DNA of 64,000 nucleotides from an uncultured Clostridium sp. (GCA_900547475.1 URGW01000016.1:1-64000), one strand, 5' to 3'; counted from the first letter of the stretch, positions 17,425 through 26,430 are shown. Made by a program: numbers and translations. Notes: generated from the sequence alone by a model not told the origin.

Positions 17425-17486
17425 TTATTTAAGTTCGTAAGCAATGTTAATAACAATATCTTACTTATTTAGGGAGTGACTTTTAA

Positions 17487-18779
17487 ATGAAATTAATTAA
17501 AAAAATTAAACCTAGTAGAATAATTGTATTAGGTTTTCTAATGGTAATATTATTAGGAACTATATTGTTAATGTTACCTATATCTATAAATGAAGGTAAA
17601 AATGTATCATTTATAGATGCACTATTCACATCTACAAGTGCTGTTTGTGTAACTGGTCTAATAGCAATAGATACAGCAGATACCTTCACTATATTTGGAC
17701 GAACTGTAGTTGCTTTATTAATCCAAATAGGGGGCCTTGGAGTTACATCTGTTGGAGTTGGATTTATTATGTTAATGAAACGAAAAATAGGTATTAAGGA
17801 GAGAACTCTCATAAAAGAATCTATGAATTTAGATTCATTAAAGGGAGTTGTAAAATTAGTTAAGTCTATTTTACTTATGACCTTAATCTTTGAAAGTATA
17901 GGAGTAATCTTAAGTTATGTTGTGTTCTCAAAGGATTATGCACCCTTGGATGCTTTAGGAATTAGTTTGTTTCACTCAGTTGCTGCCTTTAACAATTCAG
18001 GATTTGATATATTAGGAGGACTTCAAAACTTAATACCTTATCAAAATAATATACTTTTAAATTTAACTACATGTGGATTAATTATATTTGGTGGAATAGG
18101 ATTTTTAGTCATTAAAGAAATTATTGAGGTAAAGTCCTTTAAAAAATTCACTCTACATACAAAAATAGTTATTATAATGACAGTAATATTATTAATAGTA
18201 GGAACTATATTATTAAAGCTTACTGAAAATATATCATGGCTCGGAGCATTCTTTTTCAGTACATCTGCTAGAACAGCAGGATTTAGTACTTATTCATTAA
18301 GTAGTTTTACTAATGCCGGATTATTTGTGATAATTATTTTAATGTTTATAGGTGCATCACCAGGGTCAACTGGTGGTGGTATAAAAACTACGACTTTATT
18401 TACCCTATATAAAAGTATTTACAGTACATCAACTAACAAGCATTGCATAGCTTTTAAAAGAAAAATACCTCTTGCTGTAATATTAAAAGCATTTAACATC
18501 ACTATCTTAGCTTTGTTTATTATATGTATAGGAACATTTATCTTAAGTATTTTGGAGCCAAATTATACCTTTATGCAATTATTATTTGAAGTAACTAGCG
18601 CCTTTGGCACAGTAGGATTGTCAACTGGAATAACACCAGACCTTTCTGATATAAGTAAAGCTATTATTTCATTAATTATGTTTATTGGAAGATTAGGCCC
18701 TATGACAATAGCTACTATTTGGTGTTGTAAAGAGCCATCAAATGCACGTTACTCAGAAGAAACAGTTATAATAGGATAG
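17487..18779 (+). CDS. ktrB: Potassium uptake channel subunit KtrB/TrkH family
   Basis: This 430-residue integral membrane protein has the fourfold M1-P-M2 repeat of Ktr/Trk channels. Selectivity-filter loops with the key Gly are visible: TSAVCVTGL, FNNSGFDI, SARTAGFST and SAFGTVGLS. The third-repeat gating region (GASPGSTGGGIKTTT) is also present. It passes K+ (often with Na+ coupling) when assembled with the cytoplasmic KtrA ring encoded 11 bases downstream. Length fits KtrB rather than the longer TrkH. GGGAGTGA precedes the ATG. Confidence 0.92.
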   Translation: MKLIKKIKPSRIIVLGFLMVILLGTILLMLPISINEGKNVSFIDALFTSTSAVCVTGLIAIDTADTFTIFGRTVVALLIQIGGLGVTSVGVGFIMLMKRKIGIKERTLIKESMNLDSLKGVVKLVKSILLMTLIFESIGVILSYVVFSKDYAPLDALGISLFHSVAAFNNSGFDILGGLQNLIPYQNNILLNLTTCGLIIFGGIGFLVIKEIIEVKSFKKFTLHTKIVIIMTVILLIVGTILLKLTENISWLGAFFFSTSARTAGFSTYSLSSFTNAGLFVIIILMFIGASPGSTGGGIKTTTLFTLYKSIYSTSTNKHCIAFKRKIPLAVILKAFNITILALFIICIGTFILSILEPNYTFMQLLFEVTSAFGTVGLSTGITPDLSDISKAIISLIMFIGRLGPMTIATIWCCKEPSNARYSEETVIIG

Positions 18780-18790
18780 GAGAAATTTTT

Positions 18791-19465
18791 ATGTTTAATT
18801 ATAAATCAGTAGTAGAATTTGGAATAATAGGAATAGGTAGATTTGGATTTTCCTTAGCAAAAGCATTAATAGAGGCAGGAAGAGATGTTATTGTCTTAGA
18901 TTGTGATGAAAATAAAATAAAGAATATCAGATCCCTTACAGATAATGCATTTGTAGTTAATAACTTAGATAAAGAAACTTTACAGGAAACTGGAATTCAA
19001 AATTGCGAAACTGTATTTGTATGCATAGGTGAAAAAATAGATGTAAATATCTTAACTACATTAAATGTTATTAATTTAGGTGTACCTAGGGTAATTTCTA
19101 AGGCAATAACTTATGAACAAGGTTGTGTTTTAGAAAAAATAGGTGCAGAAGTTGTATATCCTGAAAGTGATATGGCTATTAGAATTGCAAATAGATTATT
19201 AAATGAAGAAGCTTTAGAGTTTATTGAATTAAATAATGATATCCATATAGAAAAAGTAAAAATAACTGATAGATTAGATTTAAAAACAGTATCTAAGGCT
19301 AAGATACGTGACAATTTTAATTTAAATATTATAGCCTTAGAAAGGGATGGGAATACAATAATAGAAATTGATCCTAACTATATACTAAGGAAAGATGACT
19401 TAATTGTAGTTATCGGTAAAAAAACTAATATAAGATCTCTTGAAGAATTTTTGGATATTAAATAA
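18791..19465 (+). CDS. ktrA: Potassium uptake regulatory subunit KtrA/TrkA family
   Basis: This 224-residue peripheral protein has an RCK_N/TrkA-N Rossmann domain (about 1-140, nucleotide loop GIGRFGFSLAKALIEAG and acidic ribose-binder IVLDCDENK). An RCK_C domain (about 145-224) is where KtrA proteins typically bind cyclic-di-AMP. It forms the octameric gate below KtrB. It is co-transcribed with ktrB and ends at a strong terminator. The tandem order ktrB-ktrA and single RCK module match Firmicute Ktr systems. Confidence 0.92.
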   Translation: MFNYKSVVEFGIIGIGRFGFSLAKALIEAGRDVIVLDCDENKIKNIRSLTDNAFVVNNLDKETLQETGIQNCETVFVCIGEKIDVNILTTLNVINLGVPRVISKAITYEQGCVLEKIGAEVVYPESDMAIRIANRLLNEEALEFIELNNDIHIEKVKITDRLDLKTVSKAKIRDNFNLNIIALERDGNTIIEIDPNYILRKDDLIVVIGKKTNIRSLEEFLDIK

Positions 19466-19495
19466 GTATATAAAATTATGCATAATTAAAAGAAT

Positions 19496-19541
19496 GTTGT
19501 AATAGATTAAATGTATTAATTCAATCTATTACAACTTTTTT
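19496..19541. terminator. Strong bidirectional terminator between ktrA and the TSUP genes
   Basis: GTTGTAATAGATT (19496-19508) pairs perfectly with AATCTATTACAAC (19523-19535) and is followed by six T residues. A-rich sequence on the other side lets it serve the minus-strand gene whose stop lies at 19540. Confidence 0.9.
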
Positions 19542-19929
19542 AATTTATATTATTATTTGATCCCTTTTTAACTTGCTTTTGAGAAAAGCCCTTTTTAACT
19601 TCAAAGCATCCAACTAAAAATAAAAAAACACCAAAAGCCTTTTTTAACCATTCAGAAGATAAATAATTTGCTAAAAAAGCGCCTGCAATAGATCCTAATA
19701 CTCCAAATAAAGCTATTGGTATTACTAATTTAAGTACAACATTTTTATTTTTAATGTGAATTATAAGAGCAAAAATAGCCATTGGTATAGATGAAAGCAA
19801 ATTAATACTTTGCGCAATCTTAGGATCAATATTTACAAACATAATTAAAGCCGGTATAAGAATTGTTCCTCCTCCCATTCCCATTCCACCAATTACTCCC
19901 GCAAAAAAACCTATTATTGTATATATCAT
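19540..19929 (-). CDS. TSUP (TauE/SafE) family permease, half-size protein
   Basis: This 129-residue membrane protein has about four helices. It opens with the TSUP repeat motif GVIGGMGMGGGTILIPALI and has IHIKNKNVVLKLVIPIALFG in the middle. TSUP exporters of sulfite, sulfoacetate or related anions usually have two such halves in one chain of about 250 residues. Here the halves are separate genes; this one begins at the last base of the stop codon of the first, so the products are made together and probably heterodimerise. The substrate is unknown. Confidence 0.78.
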   Translation of the reverse strand: MIYTIIGFFAGVIGGMGMGGGTILIPALIMFVNIDPKIAQSINLLSSIPMAIFALIIHIKNKNVVLKLVIPIALFGVLGSIAGAFLANYLSSEWLKKAFGVFLFLVGCFEVKKGFSQKQVKKGSNNNIN

Positions 19930-20297
19930 TAAAACACCATCCTAAATGCAGCTATTATCATTATTATTCCAAAGATTATTCTTAAGAACTTGCCTGTAAC
20001 TTTACATAATAATTTAGCTCCAATAACTCCACCTATTATACTTCCTATAGCAACTCTCCATGTTAATTGAAAATCATAAGTGCCTTTTAAAATGTAAACA
20101 GTTGAACTTGCTGCAGTTAAAAATACAATTATGGCTAATGCTGTAGCATGAGATTTGTGCTCCTCTAACTTAATGATATCATTTAGAATTGGTACTAACA
20201 GAGTGCCTCCACCTGAGCCAAAAGACCCATTTATGAATCCTGTAAATAATCCTATTAAAGAATTTTTTATATTAAAACTCTTTTTTTTATTTTCCAT
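19929..20297 (-). CDS. TSUP (TauE/SafE) family permease, half-size protein (first of pair)
   Basis: This 122-residue protein has about four membrane helices. The TSUP motif GFINGSFGSGGGTLLVPIL lies near the N-terminus, followed by SHATALAIIVFLTAASSTVY. It is the counterpart of the next gene and resembles one half of a normal TauE/SafE permease. The start at 20297 is favoured because TAGGTGG precedes it; an in-frame codon at 20309 would overlap this site. Expression with the second half is guaranteed by the one-base overlap. Confidence 0.78.
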   Translation of the reverse strand: MENKKKSFNIKNSLIGLFTGFINGSFGSGGGTLLVPILNDIIKLEEHKSHATALAIIVFLTAASSTVYILKGTYDFQLTWRVAIGSIIGGVIGAKLLCKVTGKFLRIIFGIIMIIAAFRMVF

Positions 20298-20475
20298 ATG
20301 CTTCACCACCTAATTGTATTTTAACCAATTCATATTGTTTTAATTAAAAGTAAATATATGAATTAACAATATTTTTAAAAGACTTTTTAATTATTATATT
20401 TTTCACTTCAATTTTTAATATATTATTAAAAAAATTAAAATTTTAAGAAAATTTCGAACTTTTTTCACGAAACCA

Positions 20476-20504
20476 TTTACATTCTTTGTCGAATATTGTA
20501 TATT
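20476..20504 (+). promoter_or_regulatory. Predicted sigma-A promoter of the L-serine dehydratase operon
   Basis: TTTACA (20476-20481) and TATATT (20499-20504) are spaced by 17 bases, 67 bases before the first start codon. No operator is evident. Confidence 0.55.
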
Positions 20505-20570
20505 GTAATTGTAATCAGCAAAAAATAATAAATTAAATATATTTATATAATATAAAGAAAGGATGATATT

Positions 20571-21248
20571 ATGGCTAATATCGGAATATTCGACGTTTTA
20601 GGTCCAATTATGATTGGTCCATCATCATCACATACTGCTGGAGCTGCTAGACTTGGAAAAATAGCTGGAACAATTGTTAATAAACCTATTAAAGAAGTAA
20701 GTTTCCTTCTTCATGGTTCCTTCAAAGAAACCTATAAAGGACATGGAACAGATCGTGCTCTTGTTGCTGGAATATTAGGATTTCTTCCTGATGATCCTAA
20801 TCTTAAAGATTCTATTTCAATAGCAAATGAAAAAGGTATAATCATTAGATTTCTTCCAGCTGATTTAGGACAAGTTCATCCTAATACAGTAAAATTTTTA
20901 ATTAAAGATATTGATGATATTGAATGGGAAGTCCTAGGTTCTTCTATCGGTGGTGGACTAGTTGAAATTCTTGAGATTAATGGAAAAAAGGTGAAAATAA
21001 CTGGTGAATATCCTACTATTATTACCTGTCATGACGATATTCCAGGTACTGTCTCTAAAATATCTACCCTTTTCTATGAAAGTAAAATAAATATTGCTTT
21101 CATGTCACTTGGTAGGAATCAAAAAGGTAAAGATGCTACCATGACATTAGAAGTTGATACTACTATTTCAGATGAAATTATAAATGAAATAAAATCAATA
21201 AATGGCGTAAACCGTGTTATTGTAATTAATTCTTTAGGAGGATTTTAA
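20571..21248 (+). CDS. sdaAB: L-serine dehydratase, iron-sulfur-dependent, beta subunit
   Basis: This 225-residue subunit of the oxygen-sensitive [4Fe-4S] L-serine dehydratase helps turn L-serine into pyruvate and ammonia. The N-terminal domain starts with the typical IGPSSSHTAGAARLG, continues with GSFKETYKGHGTDRALVAG, and a C-terminal ACT domain (about residues 148-225, THDDIPGTVSKI-like sequence) follows. The alpha subunit gene begins 2 bases after the stop. Serine fermentation is common in clostridia. GAAAGGATG precedes the ATG. Confidence 0.95.
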   Translation: MANIGIFDVLGPIMIGPSSSHTAGAARLGKIAGTIVNKPIKEVSFLLHGSFKETYKGHGTDRALVAGILGFLPDDPNLKDSISIANEKGIIIRFLPADLGQVHPNTVKFLIKDIDDIEWEVLGSSIGGGLVEILEINGKKVKITGEYPTIITCHDDIPGTVSKISTLFYESKINIAFMSLGRNQKGKDATMTLEVDTTISDEIINEIKSINGVNRVIVINSLGGF

Positions 21249-21250
21249 CT

Positions 21251-22138
21251 ATGAATATTGCACACTCTGGTAGAGAACTTATTAATATATGCCAAGAAGA
21301 ACAAATATCATTAAGTGAATATGCTATTCGTAAAGAAATTGAAGCTAAAGGTATTTGTCGTGAAGATTTATTTTTACAAATGCAAAATACACTTAATGCA
21401 ATGAGAGAAAGTGCTACTTTAGGTAGAGAGAAAGAGGTATATTCTCTTAGTGGGCTTATTGGCGGAGATGCTTATCGTCTACAACAATATAGTAATTCCG
21501 GTAAATCATTAATGGGTAATGGTATTGTTACTGCAATGGCAATGGCTATGTCTTCCTCAGAAGTAAACGGTTCCATGGGTAAAATTGTAGCATGTCCAAC
21601 TGCTGGTTCATGTGGTATATTACCTGCAGTAATTTTAAGCGCTGGAGAATTACTAAATAAAACTGATGATGAACTTATTGCAGGTTTGTTTGCAGCTTCA
21701 GCTATCGGAATGATTATAGGAATGAATGCTACATTCTCTGGTGCTGAAGGTGGATGTCAAGCAGAATGTGGTTCTGCTGCTGCTATGGCATCAGGTGCAG
21801 TTGTAGAACTTATGGGTGGAACCCCAGAAATGAGTTTAGATGCTGCTGCTATTATTTTTAAAAATGTATTAGGTCTTGTATGCGACCCAGTTGCTGGTTT
21901 AGTTGAAATACCTTGTGCAAAGAGAAATGTATCCGGTGCAATAAATGCCCTTTGTACTGCTGATTTAGTAATGGCTGGTGTAAATTCAAAGATTCCTTTT
22001 GATGATGCCCTTTCAGCAATGTATAAAGTTGGATTAGGAATGCCTTCTGAATTAAGAGAAACTGCTTTAGGCGGCGTTGCTATTACTGAAACTGGTTTAA
22101 AACTTAAAGAAAAAGTATTTGGAAACACTAATAATTAA
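21251..22138 (+). CDS. sdaAA: L-serine dehydratase, iron-sulfur-dependent, alpha subunit
   Basis: This 295-residue catalytic subunit carries the cluster-binding cysteines in CPTAGSCGILPAV, GCQAECGSAAAMA and CDPVAGLVEIPC. Length and order match the bacterial alpha subunit of two-gene enzymes. It pairs with the preceding ACT-containing beta subunit. A putative membrane transporter gene starts 14 bases later behind its own GGGGATGA site, completing a three-gene serine operon. Confidence 0.95.
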   Translation: MNIAHSGRELINICQEEQISLSEYAIRKEIEAKGICREDLFLQMQNTLNAMRESATLGREKEVYSLSGLIGGDAYRLQQYSNSGKSLMGNGIVTAMAMAMSSSEVNGSMGKIVACPTAGSCGILPAVILSAGELLNKTDDELIAGLFAASAIGMIIGMNATFSGAEGGCQAECGSAAAMASGAVVELMGGTPEMSLDAAAIIFKNVLGLVCDPVAGLVEIPCAKRNVSGAINALCTADLVMAGVNSKIPFDDALSAMYKVGLGMPSELRETALGGVAITETGLKLKEKVFGNTNN

Positions 22139-22152
22139 TAGGGGATGACGAT

Positions 22153-23178
22153 ATGGATATTATATTTGGAACAGTTCTTTTACTTATAGTTCTTGGATTA
22201 TTTACTTTATTCAGCTATAAAGCTCCAAATGGAATGAAGGCCATGGGTGCCTTAGCAAATGCAGCTTGTGCTAGTTTCTTAGTTGAAGCATTCCACGATG
22301 CATTCTTTGGTGGAGTATTAAATATTGGCTTTTTACAAAGTGTTGGTGCTGCTAATGGTAGCTTAGGTGGTGTTGCTGCTGCAATCCTTGTACCCCTAGC
22401 CCTTGGCGTTTCTCCAGTTTATGCAGTATTAGTTGGACTTGCTTGTTCAAGCTTTGGTATCTTACCTGGTTTTATTGCTGGATACCTTATATCTTATGTT
22501 ATTAAATTCTTAGAAAAGAAAGTACCTGCTGGCTTAGACCTTATTGCTATAATAATTATTGCTGCTCCACTTTCTCGTTTAATTGCATCAGGCATGACAC
22601 CAATTGTTAATAGTACATTATTAAAAATAGGTGATGTATTACTTTCATCTGCTAATTCAAGTCCTATAATTATGGGAGTTATTCTTGGTGGAATATTAAC
22701 AGTAGTTGCTACAGCTCCACTTAGCTCAATGGCTCTTACTGCTATGCTTGGGTTAACAGGTGTTCCAATGGCTATAGGTGCCTTAGCAGTATTTGGTTCT
22801 TCATTCATGAACTATGTATTCTTTGGAAAAATGAAGTTTGGTTCTAAAAAAGATACTATTGCCGTTGCCATTGAACCTCTAACTCAAGCGGATATAATTA
22901 GTGCTAATCCTATTCCAGTTTACGTAACAAACTTTATAGGTGGTGCATTAAGTGGAATAATAGTTTCTCTTATGGGATTAGTTAATATGACTCCTGGTAC
23001 TGCCACTCCAATCGCAGGCTTTGCAGTTATGTTTGCCTATAATCCAGCTATAAAAGTATTAATAGCTGCTGCTGGCTGTATTGTAGTAAGTGTTATCAGC
23101 GGATATATCGGTTACTTCATATTTAAAAACAAGAAAATTCTTACTTCTGATGAAATTAGAAATCCTAAAGCAGCTTAA
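22153..23178 (+). CDS. PTS_EIIC-like membrane protein linked to serine dehydratase
   Basis: This 341-residue polytopic protein has about nine to ten helices and resembles the PTS_EIIC_2 family: the opening LFSYKAPNGMKAMGALA, conserved AFHDAFFGG, and the glycine-rich NGSLGGVAAAILVPLALG. It lacks fused EIIA or EIIB domains, and none is encoded nearby, so classical phosphotransfer is doubtful. Its tight linkage to sdaAB-sdaAA suggests that it imports L-serine or another substrate that feeds the dehydratase; this is inference. It is the last gene before a strong terminator. Confidence 0.72.
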   Translation: MDIIFGTVLLLIVLGLFTLFSYKAPNGMKAMGALANAACASFLVEAFHDAFFGGVLNIGFLQSVGAANGSLGGVAAAILVPLALGVSPVYAVLVGLACSSFGILPGFIAGYLISYVIKFLEKKVPAGLDLIAIIIIAAPLSRLIASGMTPIVNSTLLKIGDVLLSSANSSPIIMGVILGGILTVVATAPLSSMALTAMLGLTGVPMAIGALAVFGSSFMNYVFFGKMKFGSKKDTIAVAIEPLTQADIISANPIPVYVTNFIGGALSGIIVSLMGLVNMTPGTATPIAGFAVMFAYNPAIKVLIAAAGCIVVSVISGYIGYFIFKNKKILTSDEIRNPKAA

Positions 23179-23190
23179 TTAATTATCCAA

Positions 23191-23230
23191 GCCCTAAATA
23201 TAGATCATTATATTTAGGGCTATCTTTTTA
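23191..23230 (+). terminator. Intrinsic terminator of the serine operon
   Basis: GCCCTAAATATA and TATATTTAGGGC form a perfect 12-base stem with a six-base loop, followed by TATCTTTTT. Confidence 0.9.
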
Positions 23231-23324
23231 CAAACAATTATAAATACCAATGTAAATAAGCGCTTCTAATATAATAATTAATAATATTTCAATATCAAGT
23301 TTTAACTATATTTTTATATGAAAA

Positions 23325-23357
23325 TAGCTAGTAAAACTTTTATAATTTTGCTAGCTA
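23325..23357 (-). terminator. Terminator of the zeta-toxin pair
   Basis: TAGCTAG (23325-23331) pairs with CTAGCTA (23351-23357), with AAAA/TTTT continuing inside; T residues follow on the minus strand. It overlaps the toxin stop codon. Confidence 0.7.
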
Positions 23358-23921
23358 CCCTTGTAAAATATTTTTTGACCAATTAGGTATTTTTTTATCT
23401 CTCCATATTACCTTACCCTTTTTTAAATATATAACTTCTCTTAATACTTCTGTATTATCATATATATTTACTTCATCACATATTTCAATTACATCATTTA
23501 GATTTTTTAACGAATCATAGTATCTTCTTTCTATATCTTTATCAGGTATTCCATGTCCACCTTTACTTACTCTAATTTTAACTCTTTCCTTAGCAAGTTC
23601 TGGATTTTCTAACCCTATATAATTCATAACAATATAAAAACCATTTTCTTTTGCAAACTTTATATTCTTTACTATGCTTCTGCCAGATAGTGTTGTTTCT
23701 TGATTAAAGGATATTCCCTCCAAAATGTATTGTTTTATTAAATTAACAGCTTCTCTTGCACATTTCATTTGAAGATTATTGTCTTTCCAAGAACCAATTC
23801 TAACTACCATTTCATCAGTATTTATTCTTTTTTCATTTTTATTTTCATTATAATAAATAGATTTATATATTGAGGTTTTACCCGCTCCATTAACTCCTGC
23901 AAAAATTGTATAAGTTGGCAT
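23355..23921 (-). CDS. Zeta-toxin-family P-loop kinase
   Basis: This 188-residue protein is like zeta/PezT toxins, which phosphorylate UDP-N-acetylglucosamine and stop wall synthesis. It has Walker A FAGVNGAGKTSIYKS (about residues 5-19), the substrate-side acidic segment RINTDEMVVRIGSW, an active-site-like QETTLSGRSIVK, and a late RVSKGGHGIPDKDIERRY stretch. Relatives of this compact class also include plain small-molecule kinases, so toxicity is not proven. The start at 23921 uses AGGTGAATAGT as ribosome site inside the end of the upstream small gene. One base separates the two genes. Confidence 0.78.
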   Translation of the reverse strand: MPTYTIFAGVNGAGKTSIYKSIYYNENKNEKRINTDEMVVRIGSWKDNNLQMKCAREAVNLIKQYILEGISFNQETTLSGRSIVKNIKFAKENGFYIVMNYIGLENPELAKERVKIRVSKGGHGIPDKDIERRYYDSLKNLNDVIEICDEVNIYDNTEVLREVIYLKKGKVIWRDKKIPNWSKNILQG

Positions 23922-23922
23922 A

Positions 23923-24087
23923 CTATTCACCTATAACCTTAGCTTGCTCTTTTTGTAATACTAAATTGGCTAAGGTCATATAAAAATCTTGTTCTTCTTT
24001 TGTCTTGGAATTTTTAAATAATTCCTTTAATTGACTATATGAATAATTTATAAAAATATCATATAAATTAATATCCTTATTTACCAT
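23923..24087 (-). CDS. Small protein paired with the zeta-type toxin, putative antitoxin
   Basis: This 54-residue protein begins MVNKDINLYDIFINYSYSQL; helices are predicted throughout and it is rich in Lys, Glu and Gln. A strong AGGAGG stands 8 bases before the ATG at 24087, which is why this start is chosen over an upstream in-frame one at 24132. It ends one base before the toxin start, the antitoxin-first order of epsilon-zeta systems. It is shorter than epsilon or PezA and shows no recognisable HTH, so it may be a different antitoxin class. Confidence 0.6.
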   Translation of the reverse strand: MVNKDINLYDIFINYSYSQLKELFKNSKTKEEQDFYMTLANLVLQKEQAKVIGE

Positions 24088-24218
24088 TAGATTTCCTCCT
24101 AAAAAAGCATTTATATGAATATTATATACCAAATTAAATGTATTATAAACCTAATACCTTTTAATTTTGGTTCTCCACAGATACGGTTCACTTTTCATTA
24201 TTCTAAAACTATAAAGTT

Positions 24219-24251
24219 GAAAATAACCCAGCTGATTTGCTCAGCTGGGTT
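24219..24251 (-). terminator. Terminator of the old-yellow-enzyme reductase gene
   Basis: AACCCAGCTGA (24225-24235) and TCAGCTGGGTT (24241-24251) form a perfect 11-base stem with a five-base loop; TTATTTT follows on the minus strand. Confidence 0.88.
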
Positions 24252-24278
24252 ATATAAAAACCTGTTCCATATTATATA

Positions 24279-26282
24279 TTAAAGGGCACCAATTCTCTTA
24301 AGTGTATCAGTCATATGTCTACCTTCCTCAACACCTTCAATAATTCTTCTAGCTCTAACACTATCACCAATGTTCATAACTTCTACATTAGTTCCAGCAA
24401 ACTTTTCTTGTAATTGTGCCATTAATGGAGAGTGTGCTCTCATTCCTAAACATACAAATCCATAATCAAAATTGATTTCTTCATCTACACCATCTTTATT
24501 AACTATAAAACTACTATCTTTTATTTCTAATAATGAAGTTTCAACTCTTACATCTACTTCCTTCTTCTTAAGCATAGTCATGAAATCAAGCTTAGTTATT
24601 ATATCCATTCCATTTCCTACAGCTGGCATTCTTTCAACTATAGTAACTTGAGCACCCTTGTGAGCGAAGTATTCAACTACATCTAGTCCAACTGCTCCTC
24701 CACCGATAACTCCTATTTTCTTTCCTTCTAAGTCCATTTCATTGAACTTTTGAATATTATTTATTAATCCAAAGATTGATAATACTTTTGAATTTTCTTT
24801 ATCAACTCTATCATGTAATCCTGTAATTGGAGGTAAAAGAGGAGTTGATCCTGTGGCATTAATAACTACATCTGGTTTTAAATTTTCTATTGCTTCTATT
24901 GTAGCAACAGTATTTGTAAATATATAAAGATTTCTTAATTTCTTAGCTCTATTGATTAAGTAATCTGGGAAATCATTAATTCTATCTTTAGCTGGTAATT
25001 TAGCTATTTCTCTAGCTAATCCACCTAAGTAAGGTTTAGCTTCAAATAAGAATGTTGTACATCCAACTTCAGCAGCAGTACAAGCAGCTTCTAATCCTGC
25101 AGTTCCTCCACCAATAACAACAACATTTACTGGCTTGTTTACTTTCATAGAAGTGTGAGCCTCTTCTCCTAATATAACTTCCGGATTTATTGTACATCTT
25201 ACAGGTCTATTTATTCCAATTCTATGGCCAGCGCATCCAATGTTACAAGATATACATTTTCTTAATTCATCTTCTCTTCCACTCTTAACTTTATTAACCC
25301 ATTCTGGATCAGCTATAAGTCCACGTCCCATTGCTAATAAATCAGCATGTCCTTCTTCTAATATCTTTTCAGCAACCTTTGGATTTCTGATGTTTCCTGA
25401 TGTTATAACTGGCTTATTAAACTTCTCTTTAAAAGCCTTAGCCATGTATGAACGCCATCCATCCTTTAAGTAGTTAGCATCTATTTGGTATTGTAATGTA
25501 TCGTTAACTGCAGCTGATACATTTAATATGTCGATTTCATCAACAAGATATTCCATCATTTCTAATGTATCTTCTAATGTATTTCCACCTTCCATGAATT
25601 CATCTGCACTAAATCTAAAGCTTATTGGGAACATTGGCCCTACTGCAGCTCTAACTTTTTCTAATACTAATTTAGGGAATCTTACTCTATTTTCTAAACT
25701 TCCACCAAACTCATCAGTTCTTCTATTGTATAAAGGTGATAAGAATTGACATAGTAAGTAAGAGTGTCCTCCATGAATTTCAACAGCATCAAATCCAGCC
25801 ATTTGAGCTCTTTTTGCTGCTTCTGCATATTTATCAGCAATTGCATATATTTCTTCAACTGTTAATGGTCTTGGAATAGCTCCACCTGTTTTTGAAGGAA
25901 CATTTGAAGATGATACTGGAGTATTTCCTTCTATTCTTCCTGGTACAGCTGATGCTCCAGAATGATTTATTTGAATAGCAACACAAGCACCATGTCTATG
26001 TAATCTTTCAGTTAATCTAAATAGATTTGGCATATATCTATCATGATCTAATCTAATTTGAGTTGTTCCGTTTGAACCCATTGGAAAATCAACACAAGCA
26101 TTTTCTACTATTATTAAACCAGTTCCACCTTTAGCTCTTTTTTCATAATATTGAACATGCTCTTCAGTAAACTCTCCCATTGCTCCACCATAGTTAGTTC
26201 CCATTGGAGGCATAGCAATTCTATTTCTGATTGTCATATTTTTTATTGTTAATGGTGTAAATATGTTTTGGTACTTATTCAT
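24279..26282 (-). CDS. Old-yellow-enzyme NADH:flavin oxidoreductase with iron-sulfur and FAD domains
   Basis: This 667-residue enzyme has the 2,4-dienoyl-CoA reductase/BaiCD-like architecture. An FMN TIM barrel comes first (about residues 5-340, with HGGHSYLLCQFLSPLYNRR). A [4Fe-4S] site, CISCNIGC with a later CTINP, lies at about 343-366. A FAD/NAD(P)H Rossmann module follows (about 385-660, VVVIGGGTAGLEAACTAA and IGVIGGGAVGLDVVEYFA). It reduces activated C=C bonds in anaerobes. It follows AroQ and the YdiB-like dehydrogenase on the same strand, but has its own promoter region with a LysR box at 26401. I infer a cyclohexene-carboxylate such as a shikimate-derived enoate as substrate. Confidence 0.88.
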   Translation of the reverse strand: MNKYQNIFTPLTIKNMTIRNRIAMPPMGTNYGGAMGEFTEEHVQYYEKRAKGGTGLIIVENACVDFPMGSNGTTQIRLDHDRYMPNLFRLTERLHRHGACVAIQINHSGASAVPGRIEGNTPVSSSNVPSKTGGAIPRPLTVEEIYAIADKYAEAAKRAQMAGFDAVEIHGGHSYLLCQFLSPLYNRRTDEFGGSLENRVRFPKLVLEKVRAAVGPMFPISFRFSADEFMEGGNTLEDTLEMMEYLVDEIDILNVSAAVNDTLQYQIDANYLKDGWRSYMAKAFKEKFNKPVITSGNIRNPKVAEKILEEGHADLLAMGRGLIADPEWVNKVKSGREDELRKCISCNIGCAGHRIGINRPVRCTINPEVILGEEAHTSMKVNKPVNVVVIGGGTAGLEAACTAAEVGCTTFLFEAKPYLGGLAREIAKLPAKDRINDFPDYLINRAKKLRNLYIFTNTVATIEAIENLKPDVVINATGSTPLLPPITGLHDRVDKENSKVLSIFGLINNIQKFNEMDLEGKKIGVIGGGAVGLDVVEYFAHKGAQVTIVERMPAVGNGMDIITKLDFMTMLKKKEVDVRVETSLLEIKDSSFIVNKDGVDEEINFDYGFVCLGMRAHSPLMAQLQEKFAGTNVEVMNIGDSVRARRIIEGVEEGRHMTDTLKRIGAL

Positions 26283-26400
26283 CCTACATTCTCCTATAAA
26301 TATATATTGATAAAGTTTTAACTTTCATTTTCATATAACTTCTTATTTAAGTATAACCCTTAAAAAATTATAAATCTAATGAATATTTTTATATTTTTTT

Positions 26401-26415
26401 ATAGATATAATCTAT
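26401..26415 (-). promoter_or_regulatory. LysR-type box 2 (ATAGA-N5-TCTAT), upstream of the reductase gene
   Basis: ATAGA (26401-26405), TATAA, TCTAT (26411-26415) match boxes 1, 3 and 4 in arm sequence and spacing. With TATACT (26355-26350) as -10, the box centre is about 65 bp upstream of transcription start, the textbook site for LysR activators. The poor -35 at this promoter also fits activator dependence. Confidence 0.6.
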
Positions 26416-26430
26416 CAGTTGGTAAAAATT

